Of a DNA stretch of 64,000 nucleotides, positions 56,209 to 64,000 are shown one piece after another. Position numbers and translations under genes: made by a program. Source of the stretch: Hyphomicrobiales bacterium. Its GTDB lineage: Bacteria; Pseudomonadota; Alphaproteobacteria; Rhizobiales; Rhizobiaceae. The stretch lies in the NCBI GenBank assembly GCA_900472295.1, contig UCIA01000021.1, positions 123,097 through 187,096 of the forward strand, read 5' to 3'. Every line of letters starts with the position of its first letter. The stretch's first letter is position 1. A model generated the notes under the pieces. That model saw only the letters and a list, made by a program, of their open reading frames with translations, ran no database searches and was not told the DNA's origin.

Positions 56209-57804
56209 TCAGTCCTTGGAGATGAAGCGGGACGGATGGACGTCCATCACGTTGTCATCGAAGCCATGCAGCTTCGAGGAAACGATATCGTGGAAGCTAT
56301 AGTAGAGAAGCGGAATGTTACCGACGTCGTCGACAAGGATGCGCTCGGCCTCAGTGAGGTCCTTCATGCGCTCTTCCGGCTTGCCGCCGGCAGCCGCGGC
56401 CTTGTCCATGGCCGCTTCATATGCCGGGCTGACGTAGCTCGAATAGTTGTTTCCGCTGGCCTTGCGCGTGATGCCGAGGAAGGTCTCGGGGTCCTTATAG
56501 TCGGCGATCCAGGCGGCACGCGCCACGTCGTAGTTGCCCTTCTGTTCAAGGAAGGAATAGTGGGTCTTGGTGTCGGTGTTGAGCAGCGTGATCTCGATGC
56601 CAAGCGGCTTCAACTGTTCCTGGATGGCAACCGCGGTGTTCTTGTGGTTTTCCGAGGTGTTGTAGCGGATCTCCATCTTCAGCGGATGCTCGGGCGTATA
56701 GCCGAGTTTCTCGAGGATTTTCTTGGCGGCGTCCTCGCGGTCGATCTGCGGCATGTCGGCAAACTTGGCCAAAGCCGGCGTGTAGCCGGCGATGCCCGGA
56801 GGCACCATCGAATAGCCGGGCAGCATCGAGTTCTGCCAGACTTTCTCGGCGAGGAAGTCGCGGTCGATCGCCATCGAGATGGCGTTGCGCAACTCGACAT
56901 TGTCCCACGGCGCCTTGTCGGTCTTGATCGCATAGTAGTAGGTGCCGAGATACGGTCCGACGCGGACCTGATCGCCGAACTTGGTCTTGAGATCGGCGAG
57001 CTGTTCGGTCGGCAGGTCGCCGTAGCTGTCGAGTTCGCCGGCCTCGAAGCGCTTCATCGCCGATGAGCGGTCTTCGGTCGGGATATAGTTGACGACGTCC
57101 ATCTTGACGGTCGCGGCATCCCAGAATTTCGGATTCTTGACCAGCTTCATGTGGTCGTTGGGGATCCACTCGGCCAGCGTATAGGCGCCGTTTGAAACGA
57201 GATTGCCCGCCTTGATCCAGTCGGCGCCGAGCTTGTCGATCGAGGCCTTGTTGACCGGATAGGCCGCCTGATGGGTCAGCATCTCAAGAAAATAAGGCGT
57301 TGGCGCCTTGAGGGTGATTTCGAGGGTATTTGCGTCAATCGCCTTGACGCCCATATCCTCCGGCTTGCCCTTCTTGGTGTTGACGTCCTCGGCTCCCTTT
57401 ACGGGATAGAGCATGGAAGCGTATTCGGCGGCGGTCGCCGGATCTTCCAGTCGACGGAAGGAATAGACGAAGTCTTCCGCCGTCACCGGGCTGCCATCCG
57501 ACCACAAGCCGTCCTTGCGCAGCTTGAAGGTGTAGACGGTGCCGTCATCCGATACGGTCCAGCTTTCGGCGGCGCCCGGAATGAGGTTCGTCTTCTGATC
57601 GTGCATGACCAGTCCCTGGAACAGGTCGCGAATGATATCGGCTTCGTAGACGGTCGAGGTCTTGTGCGGATCGACCGTCTCCGCTTCAGCGGCGCTGCCT
57701 CTGTTGTAGACCGTCTCGGCAAGGGCCGGCGTCAGGAACGTGCCTGCGGCAAAAGTCATGGTTGTGGCGACCAGCGTCGCCTTCAGCATATTTTTCATCA
57801 GCAT
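56209..57804 (-). CDS. oppA: Oligopeptide ABC transporter substrate-binding protein OppA
   Basis: A 531-aa periplasmic binding protein with a signal peptide (LVATTMTFAAGTFLTPALA). It matches the SBP_bac_5 family: N-terminal YNRGSAAEAETVDPHKTST, LFQGLVMHDQK, and AESWTVSDDGTVYTFKLRKDGLWSDG. Mature length is typical for OppA-type proteins that bind peptides of two to five residues. A GGGAGAG ribosome-binding site precedes ATG 57804. It is the first gene of oppA-oppB-oppC-oppDF. Expression is probably much higher than the permeases, as suggested by the hairpin in the following gap. Confidence 0.94.
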   Translation of the reverse strand: MLMKNMLKATLVATTMTFAAGTFLTPALAETVYNRGSAAEAETVDPHKTSTVYEADIIRDLFQGLVMHDQKTNLIPGAAESWTVSDDGTVYTFKLRKDGLWSDGSPVTAEDFVYSFRRLEDPATAAEYASMLYPVKGAEDVNTKKGKPEDMGVKAIDANTLEITLKAPTPYFLEMLTHQAAYPVNKASIDKLGADWIKAGNLVSNGAYTLAEWIPNDHMKLVKNPKFWDAATVKMDVVNYIPTEDRSSAMKRFEAGELDSYGDLPTEQLADLKTKFGDQVRVGPYLGTYYYAIKTDKAPWDNVELRNAISMAIDRDFLAEKVWQNSMLPGYSMVPPGIAGYTPALAKFADMPQIDREDAAKKILEKLGYTPEHPLKMEIRYNTSENHKNTAVAIQEQLKPLGIEITLLNTDTKTHYSFLEQKGNYDVARAAWIADYKDPETFLGITRKASGNNYSSYVSPAYEAAMDKAAAAGGKPEERMKDLTEAERILVDDVGNIPLLYYSFHDIVSSKLHGFDDNVMDVHPSRFISKD

Positions 57805-58081
57805 GAAGTCTCTCCCTGTGGCACTGCCGATCGGCTCGCGCCTTACGAGTGTGGACGCCCCGGAACCGATTCTGGCCCCTTTTGAGCGCGCCGCCGGTTC
57901 CCGTCCGGCAGCTGGTGGCAGGAGACTAGACAGACAGAAATATTATTTCAACCGCCCGCTGCTTGACGTTGAGTGAGTAGCCTTCCACTAAAATAGCCAA
58001 AGCTAAAATGAAGATGCCTTTCAACTGACTGCACCTTGTGGTTGCCTTATCGGTTTTCTATTTCTGCAACGCCGGTTTGGC

Positions 58082-58540
58082 ATGCTCGGCAGCATGCTGC
58101 AGAAGCCAAATCCCCGCGCTTTGTGGTGTCGTTTCCGGGCAAGCGCCTCGGCAACTTCGGCAATCGAATTTGCCATGCTGGCGCCGCTGTTCATCCTGCT
58201 TGTGCTCGGCATGGTTGCATATGGCATCTATTTCGGCGCCAGCCACTCGGTTCAGCAAATCGCGGCGGATGCGGCACGAACGGCGATTGCAGGGCTGAAC
58301 GCGACCGAACGCCAGACGCTGGTCACCGCCTTCATCACCAACAACGGCAGCGGCTATCCTTTCGTCGATGCCACAAAACTGACGGTCAACGCTCAGGACA
58401 GCGCCGCCGATGGCAGTCAATTCGTGGTCTCGGTAAGCTATGACGCACGGAATTTGCCGATCTGGAATCTGTTCCCCGATCTGCCGATGCCGGGCATGAC
58501 CATCCTGCGACAATCGAAGATCCGGGTCGGGGGCATCTGA
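58082..58540 (+). CDS. TadE-like pilus assembly protein
   Basis: A 152-aa protein with one N-terminal membrane helix in a TadE context: SATSAIEFAMLAPLFILLVLGMVAYGIYFG (58151-58240), with the Glu of AIEFA that marks processing in TadE/TadF pseudopilins. The remainder is extracytoplasmic. TadE proteins are minor pseudopilins of Flp/Tad pili. No Tad ATPase, secretin or prepilin peptidase is nearby, so this pair is detached from the main locus. The stop overlaps the TadG-like gene by one base (TGATG). Confidence 0.88.
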   Translation: MLGSMLQKPNPRALWCRFRASASATSAIEFAMLAPLFILLVLGMVAYGIYFGASHSVQQIAADAARTAIAGLNATERQTLVTAFITNNGSGYPFVDATKLTVNAQDSAADGSQFVVSVSYDARNLPIWNLFPDLPMPGMTILRQSKIRVGGI

Positions 58541-60309
58541 TGCGCAATGCGGTTGCTGGAATGCGGCAGATATGCCGGCGGCTGCTGCGCGAGAGGCGCG
58601 CCAATTTCGCTATCATGACGGCGCTGACCGCGCCGGTTGCGTTGACCTTGACCGCGTTCGCCGTCGATCAGGGCGCGCTGTTCAACGAGCGTCGCGCCGC
58701 GCAGTCGATCGTCGACCTTGCCGCGATTAGCGCTGCAGCCAACATCAACAACGCCCAAGCGGCGGTGCTGACGACGCTGAGTGACAATGGCATCACCTCC
58801 ATCGCCGTGCAGACAAGCGGGACAAACATAGCGCCGACGGCCACCAAGGCCGTCGTCCAGGTCGTGCCGGGGCGCTACACCAGCTTGAGCTCCGTCGCCG
58901 CCGGCAGCCGGTTCGAGGCGAATAAGCTGCCCTACAATGCCGTCCAGGTGTCCCTGAAAAAGCAAGGCACACTCTATTTCGGCTCCAGTATCATGGCGCC
59001 GCCGGTCATCGGCACGAAGGCCATCGCCAACGCCCAGGCCCAGGCGACATTTTCGGTCGGGTCGAGGCTGCTCAGCGTCAATGACGGCCTGCTCAATGCG
59101 CTGCTCAAAGGGCTGGTGGGTGGCAACATCACACTTAGCGTAATGGACTACAATTCGCTGATCGCGGCCGACATCAACGTGCTTTCCTTTGTCGATGCGC
59201 TTGCGGTTCAGTTGAACCTGACCGGCGTCTCCTATTCGGATGTGCTGGCTTCAAAAGCCACCGTCGGCAAGATCGCAACGGCCATGGCCAATGTCCCGGG
59301 GCTTGGCAACACGGCCAAGGTGGCTCTGCAGAGCGTGGCCTCGAAGGCCACCAGCACGGTGCAAATTCCGCTCAGCCACCTTATCGACCTCGGCACGGTC
59401 GGTCGCCTCGGTCTCGGGCAAAAGCCGTCGGGCCTGAATGTCGAGGCCAGCGCCATGGCAATGCTGACGGCCGCGGCCTCGCTTGCCAACGGCACCAACC
59501 AGGCTCAGCTCGACGCTGGCCTCATCATCCCCGGCCTTACCGGTGTGACGCTCAACATCGCCGTCGGCGAGCCTATGCAATCCTCGCCATGGCTGGCTGT
59601 CGGCGAGGCCGGCACCGTGGTGCGCACCGCGCAGACACGCATCAAACTTCTGGCGTCAGTCACTGTCGGCAACAGCAATATCGGCGGCGGCACCAGCCTG
59701 CTCTCCGTCACCCTGCCTCTGCACATCGAAATCGCCTATGCCGAGGCCAAGCTGACCGACATAAGCTGTCCGACGGGCCGGCCTGAGAGCATCAAAGTCA
59801 CCATTGCAGCCCGGCCTGGTGTCGTCGAAGCGCATCTCGCGGCCAGCAACGCCGATGGCAATCCCGGCGCCTTCGCCGATTTCACCAAGAAGGAAGTATT
59901 TTCCAACACCGAAATCGCGGCGGTGAGGCTGCTGCTCGTTCCGCTCTTGTCGGTGAAGGGCTCCGCGGCGTTTGAGATGACCAACATCAACTCGACCAAC
60001 CTGGTCTTCAATCATACCGAAATCACCGCCAAGACGATCAAGACCGTCTCGACCCAGAACCTGACGCAGTCGCTGACCACGTCGTTGGTCAGCAATCTGT
60101 CGTTGACGGCCAATCTGCTCGGCCTGCCTATCGACCTCAGCGCGCTGCTTGGAACGGTGAAGCCGGCTGTGGTGGCGCTGCTGAATGGCGTTGCCGCCCC
60201 CGTCGACACGCTGGTCTACAATCTGCTGGCAGCGCTCGGCGTGCGCGTCGGCCAGGCCGATGTCCGGGTCACCGGCGCGACCTGCGGCCGCTCCGTCCTG
60301 GTGCAATAG
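58540..60309 (+). CDS. TadG-like pilus assembly protein
   Basis: A 589-aa protein with an N-terminal TadE/TadG-type helix (RRANFAIMTALTAPVALTLTAFAVDQGALFNERRAAQ, 58594-58704), followed by a long extracytoplasmic domain rich in Ala, Thr, Val and Leu. The domain includes TFSVGSRLLSVNDGLLNALL, a stretch seen in rhizobial TadG-like proteins, and ends with a Cys near the C-terminus. Canonical TadG carries a von Willebrand A domain; none is recognisable here. It starts on the last base of the TadE gene, so the two are translated together. Confidence 0.85.
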   Translation: MRNAVAGMRQICRRLLRERRANFAIMTALTAPVALTLTAFAVDQGALFNERRAAQSIVDLAAISAAANINNAQAAVLTTLSDNGITSIAVQTSGTNIAPTATKAVVQVVPGRYTSLSSVAAGSRFEANKLPYNAVQVSLKKQGTLYFGSSIMAPPVIGTKAIANAQAQATFSVGSRLLSVNDGLLNALLKGLVGGNITLSVMDYNSLIAADINVLSFVDALAVQLNLTGVSYSDVLASKATVGKIATAMANVPGLGNTAKVALQSVASKATSTVQIPLSHLIDLGTVGRLGLGQKPSGLNVEASAMAMLTAAASLANGTNQAQLDAGLIIPGLTGVTLNIAVGEPMQSSPWLAVGEAGTVVRTAQTRIKLLASVTVGNSNIGGGTSLLSVTLPLHIEIAYAEAKLTDISCPTGRPESIKVTIAARPGVVEAHLAASNADGNPGAFADFTKKEVFSNTEIAAVRLLLVPLLSVKGSAAFEMTNINSTNLVFNHTEITAKTIKTVSTQNLTQSLTTSLVSNLSLTANLLGLPIDLSALLGTVKPAVVALLNGVAAPVDTLVYNLLAALGVRVGQADVRVTGATCGRSVLVQ

Positions 60310-60323
60310 GCCCGCCCCAAAGG

Positions 60324-61976
60324 TCAGCCGGTTCGTCCGACAAACCAGCCCAGCGCCTGCAGCGCCACTCCCTCATGCTGCAAGACCGCACCGCCACCCG
60401 GAGCGATCGCCTCGACGCGCCCGAAATCCGACGGCAACGGCCAGTCGGCCGGCTCATCGGCGAAATTGAAGACGCAGAGCAGTGTCTCGCCCTCGCTTTG
60501 CCTGATGAAGGCAAGGACCTCGCCGTCGGTATCGAGAAAACGGATCGAACCTTTGACCAGCGCCGGATGTGCCTTGCGCACGGCCAACATCGCCCGGTAG
60601 CCGGCGAGCACGGAATTTTCCTCGCCATTCTGGACGTCGACCGCGCGGGCGCGATGGCTTGCCGGCACCGGCAGCCAGGGTTTGGCCGCGGAGAAGCCGG
60701 CATTGTCGGCGCCTGCCTCCCAGACCATCGGCGTGCGGCAGCCGTCCCTGCCCTTGACCGTCGGCCAGAAGCGGATGCCGACGGGATCGCGCAGATCCTC
60801 GAAGGTCAGCTCCGCCTCTTCCAGTCCGAGCTCCTCGCCCTGGTAGAGGCAGATCGAGCCGCGCAGACATGCGAGCAGCGCGATTGAGAATGTCGCCACA
60901 GCATCCGGGTCGCCGTCGGCCCGAGTCCAGCGGCTGACATGGCGCACGACATCGTGATTGGAAAACGCCCAGCAGACCCAGCCGTCGACAACCGTTGTTT
61001 CGAACGCCTCGACGCAGCCGCGCACATGGGCAGGTGAGAATTGCTGGCCAAGCAGATCGAAGGTGTAGCACATGTTGAGCTTGTCGCCGCCCGAGGTGTA
61101 GGCGGCCAGCGTCTGCAGCGAGCGGCCTTCGTCGCCGACCTCGCCGACACTGGCGCGGTCGCCATACTCGTCGAGCAGAGCGCGAAAACGCCGGAGGAAA
61201 TCCAGGTTCTCCGGTTGCGTCTTGTCGAACAGATGCTCCTGGAAGAGGTAGGTGTTGGTTTCGCCATTGGTGCCGGCGACGCTCGACGCCAGCGGCGGGT
61301 TGCTGCGCAGCCAACGGTCGTGGACATAGTAGTTGACCGTGTCGAGCCGGAACCCATCGACGCCGCGTTCGAGCCAGAACCGCACCGTCTCGAGCAACGC
61401 GTCCTGGACCTCCGGATTGTGGAAGTTGAGGTCCGGCTGCGAGGCGAGGAAATTGTGCATGTAGTATTGCCGGCGGGTCGCATCCCACTCCCAGGCCGGG
61501 CCGCCGAAAACCGACAGCCAGTTGTTGGGCGCGTTGCCGTCGGGTCTGGTGTCGGCCCAGACATACCAGTCGGCCTTGGGGTTATCGCGGCTCGATCGGC
61601 TTTCGACGAACCATTCGTGCTTGTCGGAGGAGTGCGACAGGACCTGGTCGATGATCACCTTGAGGCCGAGCCGGTGCGCCTCGGCGATCAGCGCATCAAA
61701 ATCCTCCATGCTGCCGAACATGGGATCGACGGCTTCATAGTCTGAGACGTCGTAGCCCATGTCGGCCATTGGCGACTTGAAGAAAGGCGACAGCCAGACG
61801 GCGTCGACACCGAGCGAGGCGACATGAGCCAGCCGCGATTTGATGCCTGAGAGGTCGCCGCTGCCGTCGCCGGTCGTGTCCTGAAATGAGCGCGGATAAA
61901 TCTGATAGATGACGCAGCCGCGCCACCAGTCGGTGCTCTGTTCGGATCCCGGCTGGGCATTGTCGTCGGTCATCAC
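60324..61976 (-). CDS. GH13 alpha-glucosidase
   Basis: A 550-aa glycoside hydrolase family 13 enzyme. N-terminal WWRGCVIYQIYPRSFQDTTGDGSGDLSGI is the alpha-glucosidase / oligo-1,6-glucosidase signature. Catalytic Asp is in GFRLDTVNYY, the acid Glu in SVGEVGD, and the stabilising Asp in FSNHDVVRH. No signal peptide, so it acts on imported or internal oligosaccharides. It overlaps glgX by 4 bp (ATGA), forming an operon for breaking down branched or short glucans. Trehalose or sucrose hydrolysis cannot be excluded. Confidence 0.92.
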   Translation of the reverse strand: MMTDDNAQPGSEQSTDWWRGCVIYQIYPRSFQDTTGDGSGDLSGIKSRLAHVASLGVDAVWLSPFFKSPMADMGYDVSDYEAVDPMFGSMEDFDALIAEAHRLGLKVIIDQVLSHSSDKHEWFVESRSSRDNPKADWYVWADTRPDGNAPNNWLSVFGGPAWEWDATRRQYYMHNFLASQPDLNFHNPEVQDALLETVRFWLERGVDGFRLDTVNYYVHDRWLRSNPPLASSVAGTNGETNTYLFQEHLFDKTQPENLDFLRRFRALLDEYGDRASVGEVGDEGRSLQTLAAYTSGGDKLNMCYTFDLLGQQFSPAHVRGCVEAFETTVVDGWVCWAFSNHDVVRHVSRWTRADGDPDAVATFSIALLACLRGSICLYQGEELGLEEAELTFEDLRDPVGIRFWPTVKGRDGCRTPMVWEAGADNAGFSAAKPWLPVPASHRARAVDVQNGEENSVLAGYRAMLAVRKAHPALVKGSIRFLDTDGEVLAFIRQSEGETLLCVFNFADEPADWPLPSDFGRVEAIAPGGGAVLQHEGVALQALGWFVGRTG

Positions 61977-63973
61977 GAACCCTTCCTGGTGCTGCCCGTT
62001 GCGGTCCGGCGCTCGATCATGAAACTGGCGCTGCGTCCCGGCAGCGGGCGCGCAAGGTCGGCCGCCTGCGTTTCAACAGCCGGCTGCCATTGGAACCCAT
62101 CCCGCGCCGGCAGCGTGAAGACGCATTGGCGGCGGTCGCCATTGACGATGACGGCCAGGCGACCTTCCCCCGTATCGCCAAGCAGCATCACGACGCGCTG
62201 GCGCGAGGCATCGTTCCAGTCGGCCTCGCCGAACAGTGCGCCTGTCTCGGCCAGCCAGGCGACATCGGGCATGTCGGAACCGTCCGGCGGCTCTCCGGTC
62301 AGAAAGCGCGGGTTGGCAAGCGCCGGCACCGCGCGGCGCAGTGCCGCAAGCGCCGAGACATGGGCTTCCAGCGCCAGATCGCGCCCGGCCCAGTCGAGCC
62401 AGGTGATGGCGTTGTCCTGTGCATAGGCGTTGTTGTTGCCTTTTTGCGTGCGGCCGAATTCGTCGCCCGCCGTCAGCATGATCGTGCCGCGCGAGGCAAA
62501 CAAGGTGGCGAGCAGCGCGAAGCGATCATGGGAACGGGCCTCGGCAACCGTCTTGTCGGAGGTCTCGCCCTCGACGCCGTTGTTCCAGGACAGGTTCTCA
62601 TTGTGGCCGTCGCGGTTCTTCTCGCCATTGGCCTGATTGTGCTTGGCCTCATAGGCGACGATGTCGGCCAGCGTCATGCCGTCATGCGCAGCGATGAAGT
62701 TGACCGTGCGGCTGGTGCTGCGCCCTTCTTTGGCGAAGACATCGGACGAGCCGGCGAGCCGCGTCGCCAGCGCGCCAACCGAACCGGTATCGCCGCGCCA
62801 GAAGCGCTTGACGTCGTCGCGGTAACGGTCGTTCCATTCGAGATATGGCGGCGAAAAATTGCCGAGCTGGTAGCCGTTCGGACCGATGTCCCAGGGCTCG
62901 GCAATCAGAACCCTGTCGGCGAGGATGGGATCGTGGGCGATGGTCCCGAGCAGCGCCGCCGTCGGGTCGAATGCGCCGTCGACACGGCCGAGAACCGGTG
63001 CCAGGTCGAAGCGGAAACCGTCGACGCCGGCATGGCGGACGAAATGGCGTAGCGTGTCGAGCACCATCTCCCGAACGATAGGATGGTCACAGGCGACCGT
63101 GTTGCCGGTGCCGGTGTCATTGACCAGATGGTTGTCGGCCTCATGCCTATAGTAGGCACGGTTGTCGAGGCCACGCAGCGACAGCGTCGGCCCGAGCCGG
63201 TCGCTTTCACCGGTGTGGTTGAAGACGAGGTCGAGGATGGTGCCTATGCCGGCCTCGCGCAGCGCCGCCACCGTGTCGCGCAATTCGGTGAGGCCGCCGG
63301 GCGCCAGACGCGGATCGAGTGCCATGAAGGTGACGGGGTTGTAGCCCCAGGCGTTGCTCAGGCCCAGAGGCGGCAGATGCCGCTCATCGATCCATGCCGT
63401 CACCGGCATCAGTTCGACGGCGGAGACGCCGATCTTTTTGAGATGTTCGATGATGGCCGGATGGGCAAGGGCTGCAATGGTGCCCCGCTGCGCTTCCGGC
63501 ACGTCCGGGTGCAGCCTGGTGAAGGACCGGACATTTAGTTCGTAGATCAGGCCGCCGGGCAGGAACAGCGGCGGCTTGGCAGGCAGCGGCTTGGCCAGCG
63601 CGCGCGCGACGGTCTTGGGCATCAACGATGCGGTATCGGCGCCTTCATTGCGCCGCGCCGCAAGCCGCCAGTGGTGGACATAGGGCCGGTCGATCTCGAC
63701 GGCGTAGGGATCGGTAAGCAGCTTGTCCGGATCGAACCACAGGCCGCGCTCGGGCGCATAGTCGCCATCGGCACGGAAGCCGTAGCGGGTGCCGGCGGCG
63801 AGGCCTGCGACGGACAATGCGAAGACGCCCTCGCCTTCCGGCTGGAGTTCGAGCCGGTCGATTTCGCAGGCGCCAGAGTTGTCGAAGATGGAGACCCAGA
63901 GACGTCTTGCGGCTGACGACCAGGCGGCGAAGCGGATGCCGTTGGGGGTGACGGTGGCGCCGAGTTGGGTCAT
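61973..63973 (-). CDS. glgX: Glycogen debranching enzyme GlgX
   Basis: A 666-aa isoamylase-type GH13 enzyme that removes alpha-1,6 branches of glycogen. The N-terminal CBM48 domain (residues about 5-90) contains ARRLWVSIFDN. Catalytic residues are Asp in GFRFDLAPVLG, Glu in LIAEPWDIG, and Asp in IAAHDGMTL; the family motif AGDEFGRTQKGNNNAYAQDN is also present. It is somewhat shorter than enteric GlgX relatives of rhizobia but complete. It starts 27 bp from the right window edge, so its promoter and any upstream gene of the operon are not visible. The downstream alpha-glucosidase overlaps its stop by 4 bp. Confidence 0.94.
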   Translation of the reverse strand: MTQLGATVTPNGIRFAAWSSAARRLWVSIFDNSGACEIDRLELQPEGEGVFALSVAGLAAGTRYGFRADGDYAPERGLWFDPDKLLTDPYAVEIDRPYVHHWRLAARRNEGADTASLMPKTVARALAKPLPAKPPLFLPGGLIYELNVRSFTRLHPDVPEAQRGTIAALAHPAIIEHLKKIGVSAVELMPVTAWIDERHLPPLGLSNAWGYNPVTFMALDPRLAPGGLTELRDTVAALREAGIGTILDLVFNHTGESDRLGPTLSLRGLDNRAYYRHEADNHLVNDTGTGNTVACDHPIVREMVLDTLRHFVRHAGVDGFRFDLAPVLGRVDGAFDPTAALLGTIAHDPILADRVLIAEPWDIGPNGYQLGNFSPPYLEWNDRYRDDVKRFWRGDTGSVGALATRLAGSSDVFAKEGRSTSRTVNFIAAHDGMTLADIVAYEAKHNQANGEKNRDGHNENLSWNNGVEGETSDKTVAEARSHDRFALLATLFASRGTIMLTAGDEFGRTQKGNNNAYAQDNAITWLDWAGRDLALEAHVSALAALRRAVPALANPRFLTGEPPDGSDMPDVAWLAETGALFGEADWNDASRQRVVMLLGDTGEGRLAVIVNGDRRQCVFTLPARDGFQWQPAVETQAADLARPLPGRSASFMIERRTATGSTRKGS

Positions 63974-64000
63974 GCAGTCTCCCCCTTCTCCCCTTGTGGG

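Noticed and set aside
56047..57066. A 339-codon plus-strand frame opposite oppA
   Set aside because: Shadow of oppA, beginning in the palindromic intergenic segment; no domain.

Overview
The window is about 63 percent GC and densely coded. It reads as chromosome of a soil alphaproteobacterium of the order Hyphomicrobiales, most likely Mesorhizobium or a close relative. This rests on the family mix: a MucR/Ros regulator, DUF1491, DUF2336, DUF5330 and TIGR03808 proteins, an IalB protein, a ReAV-type asparaginase, a betICAB cluster with betC, and NoeK-like sugar genes. No rRNA, prophage, insertion sequence or CRISPR array was seen. The genus is an inference from family content; no database was searched.

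Layout. Positions 1-3.1 kb hold a sarcosine/dimethylglycine dehydrogenase-like gene (cut by the window edge) divergent from a TetR regulator, with a strong nested palindrome between them. Positions 3.2-11 kb hold a PBP1A-type cell-wall synthase, an overlapping DUF1214/DUF1254 pair, small Hyphomicrobiales-specific proteins, and a membrane histidine kinase overlapping a peptidoglycan-binding membrane protein. Positions 11.4-17.1 kb hold DUF5330, SufE, MucR, an SH3-like secreted protein, an oligopeptidase B, a LysE exporter and a SET protein. Positions 17.1-22.6 kb hold two c-type cytochromes, Fe-superoxide dismutase, a class IV aminotransferase, a haloacid dehalogenase and an L,D-transpeptidase.

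Positions 23.0-30.2 kb form a surface module. An AraC regulator is followed by a tightly packed run: a 144-aa unknown protein translationally coupled to a 1313-aa trimeric autotransporter adhesin, then an IalB protein, an unknown single-pass membrane protein and a DUF4189 protein. This is the best candidate for an under-described system. A HerA-like ATPase converges on it.

Positions 31.8-40.3 kb hold an 18-bp tandem repeat, methylmalonyl-CoA mutase (two overlapping genes), an orphan AbrB-type antitoxin, a GreA-like factor, a Tat-exported beta-helix protein, an asparaginase and a thiolase. Positions 40.4-46.8 kb are the choline-O-sulfate to glycine betaine operon betI-betC-(PLP dehydratase)-betA-betB behind a 30-bp operator-like palindrome. 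Positions 46.8-50.6 kb hold a guanylyltransferase/AGE-epimerase fusion and a phosphomannomutase, which together could take fructose-6-phosphate to GDP-mannose.

Positions 50.8-51.8 kb hold tRNA-Pro(CGG) and its terminator, a ParDE toxin-antitoxin pair, and then a decayed second copy of the tRNA plus terminator, so the toxin-antitoxin pair lies inside a duplicated tRNA segment. Positions 52.3-57.8 kb are a complete oligopeptide ABC transporter (ATPases fused in one chain). Positions 58-60.3 kb hold a TadE/TadG-like pair, and 60.3-64 kb a GH13 alpha-glucosidase overlapping a GlgX debranching enzyme.
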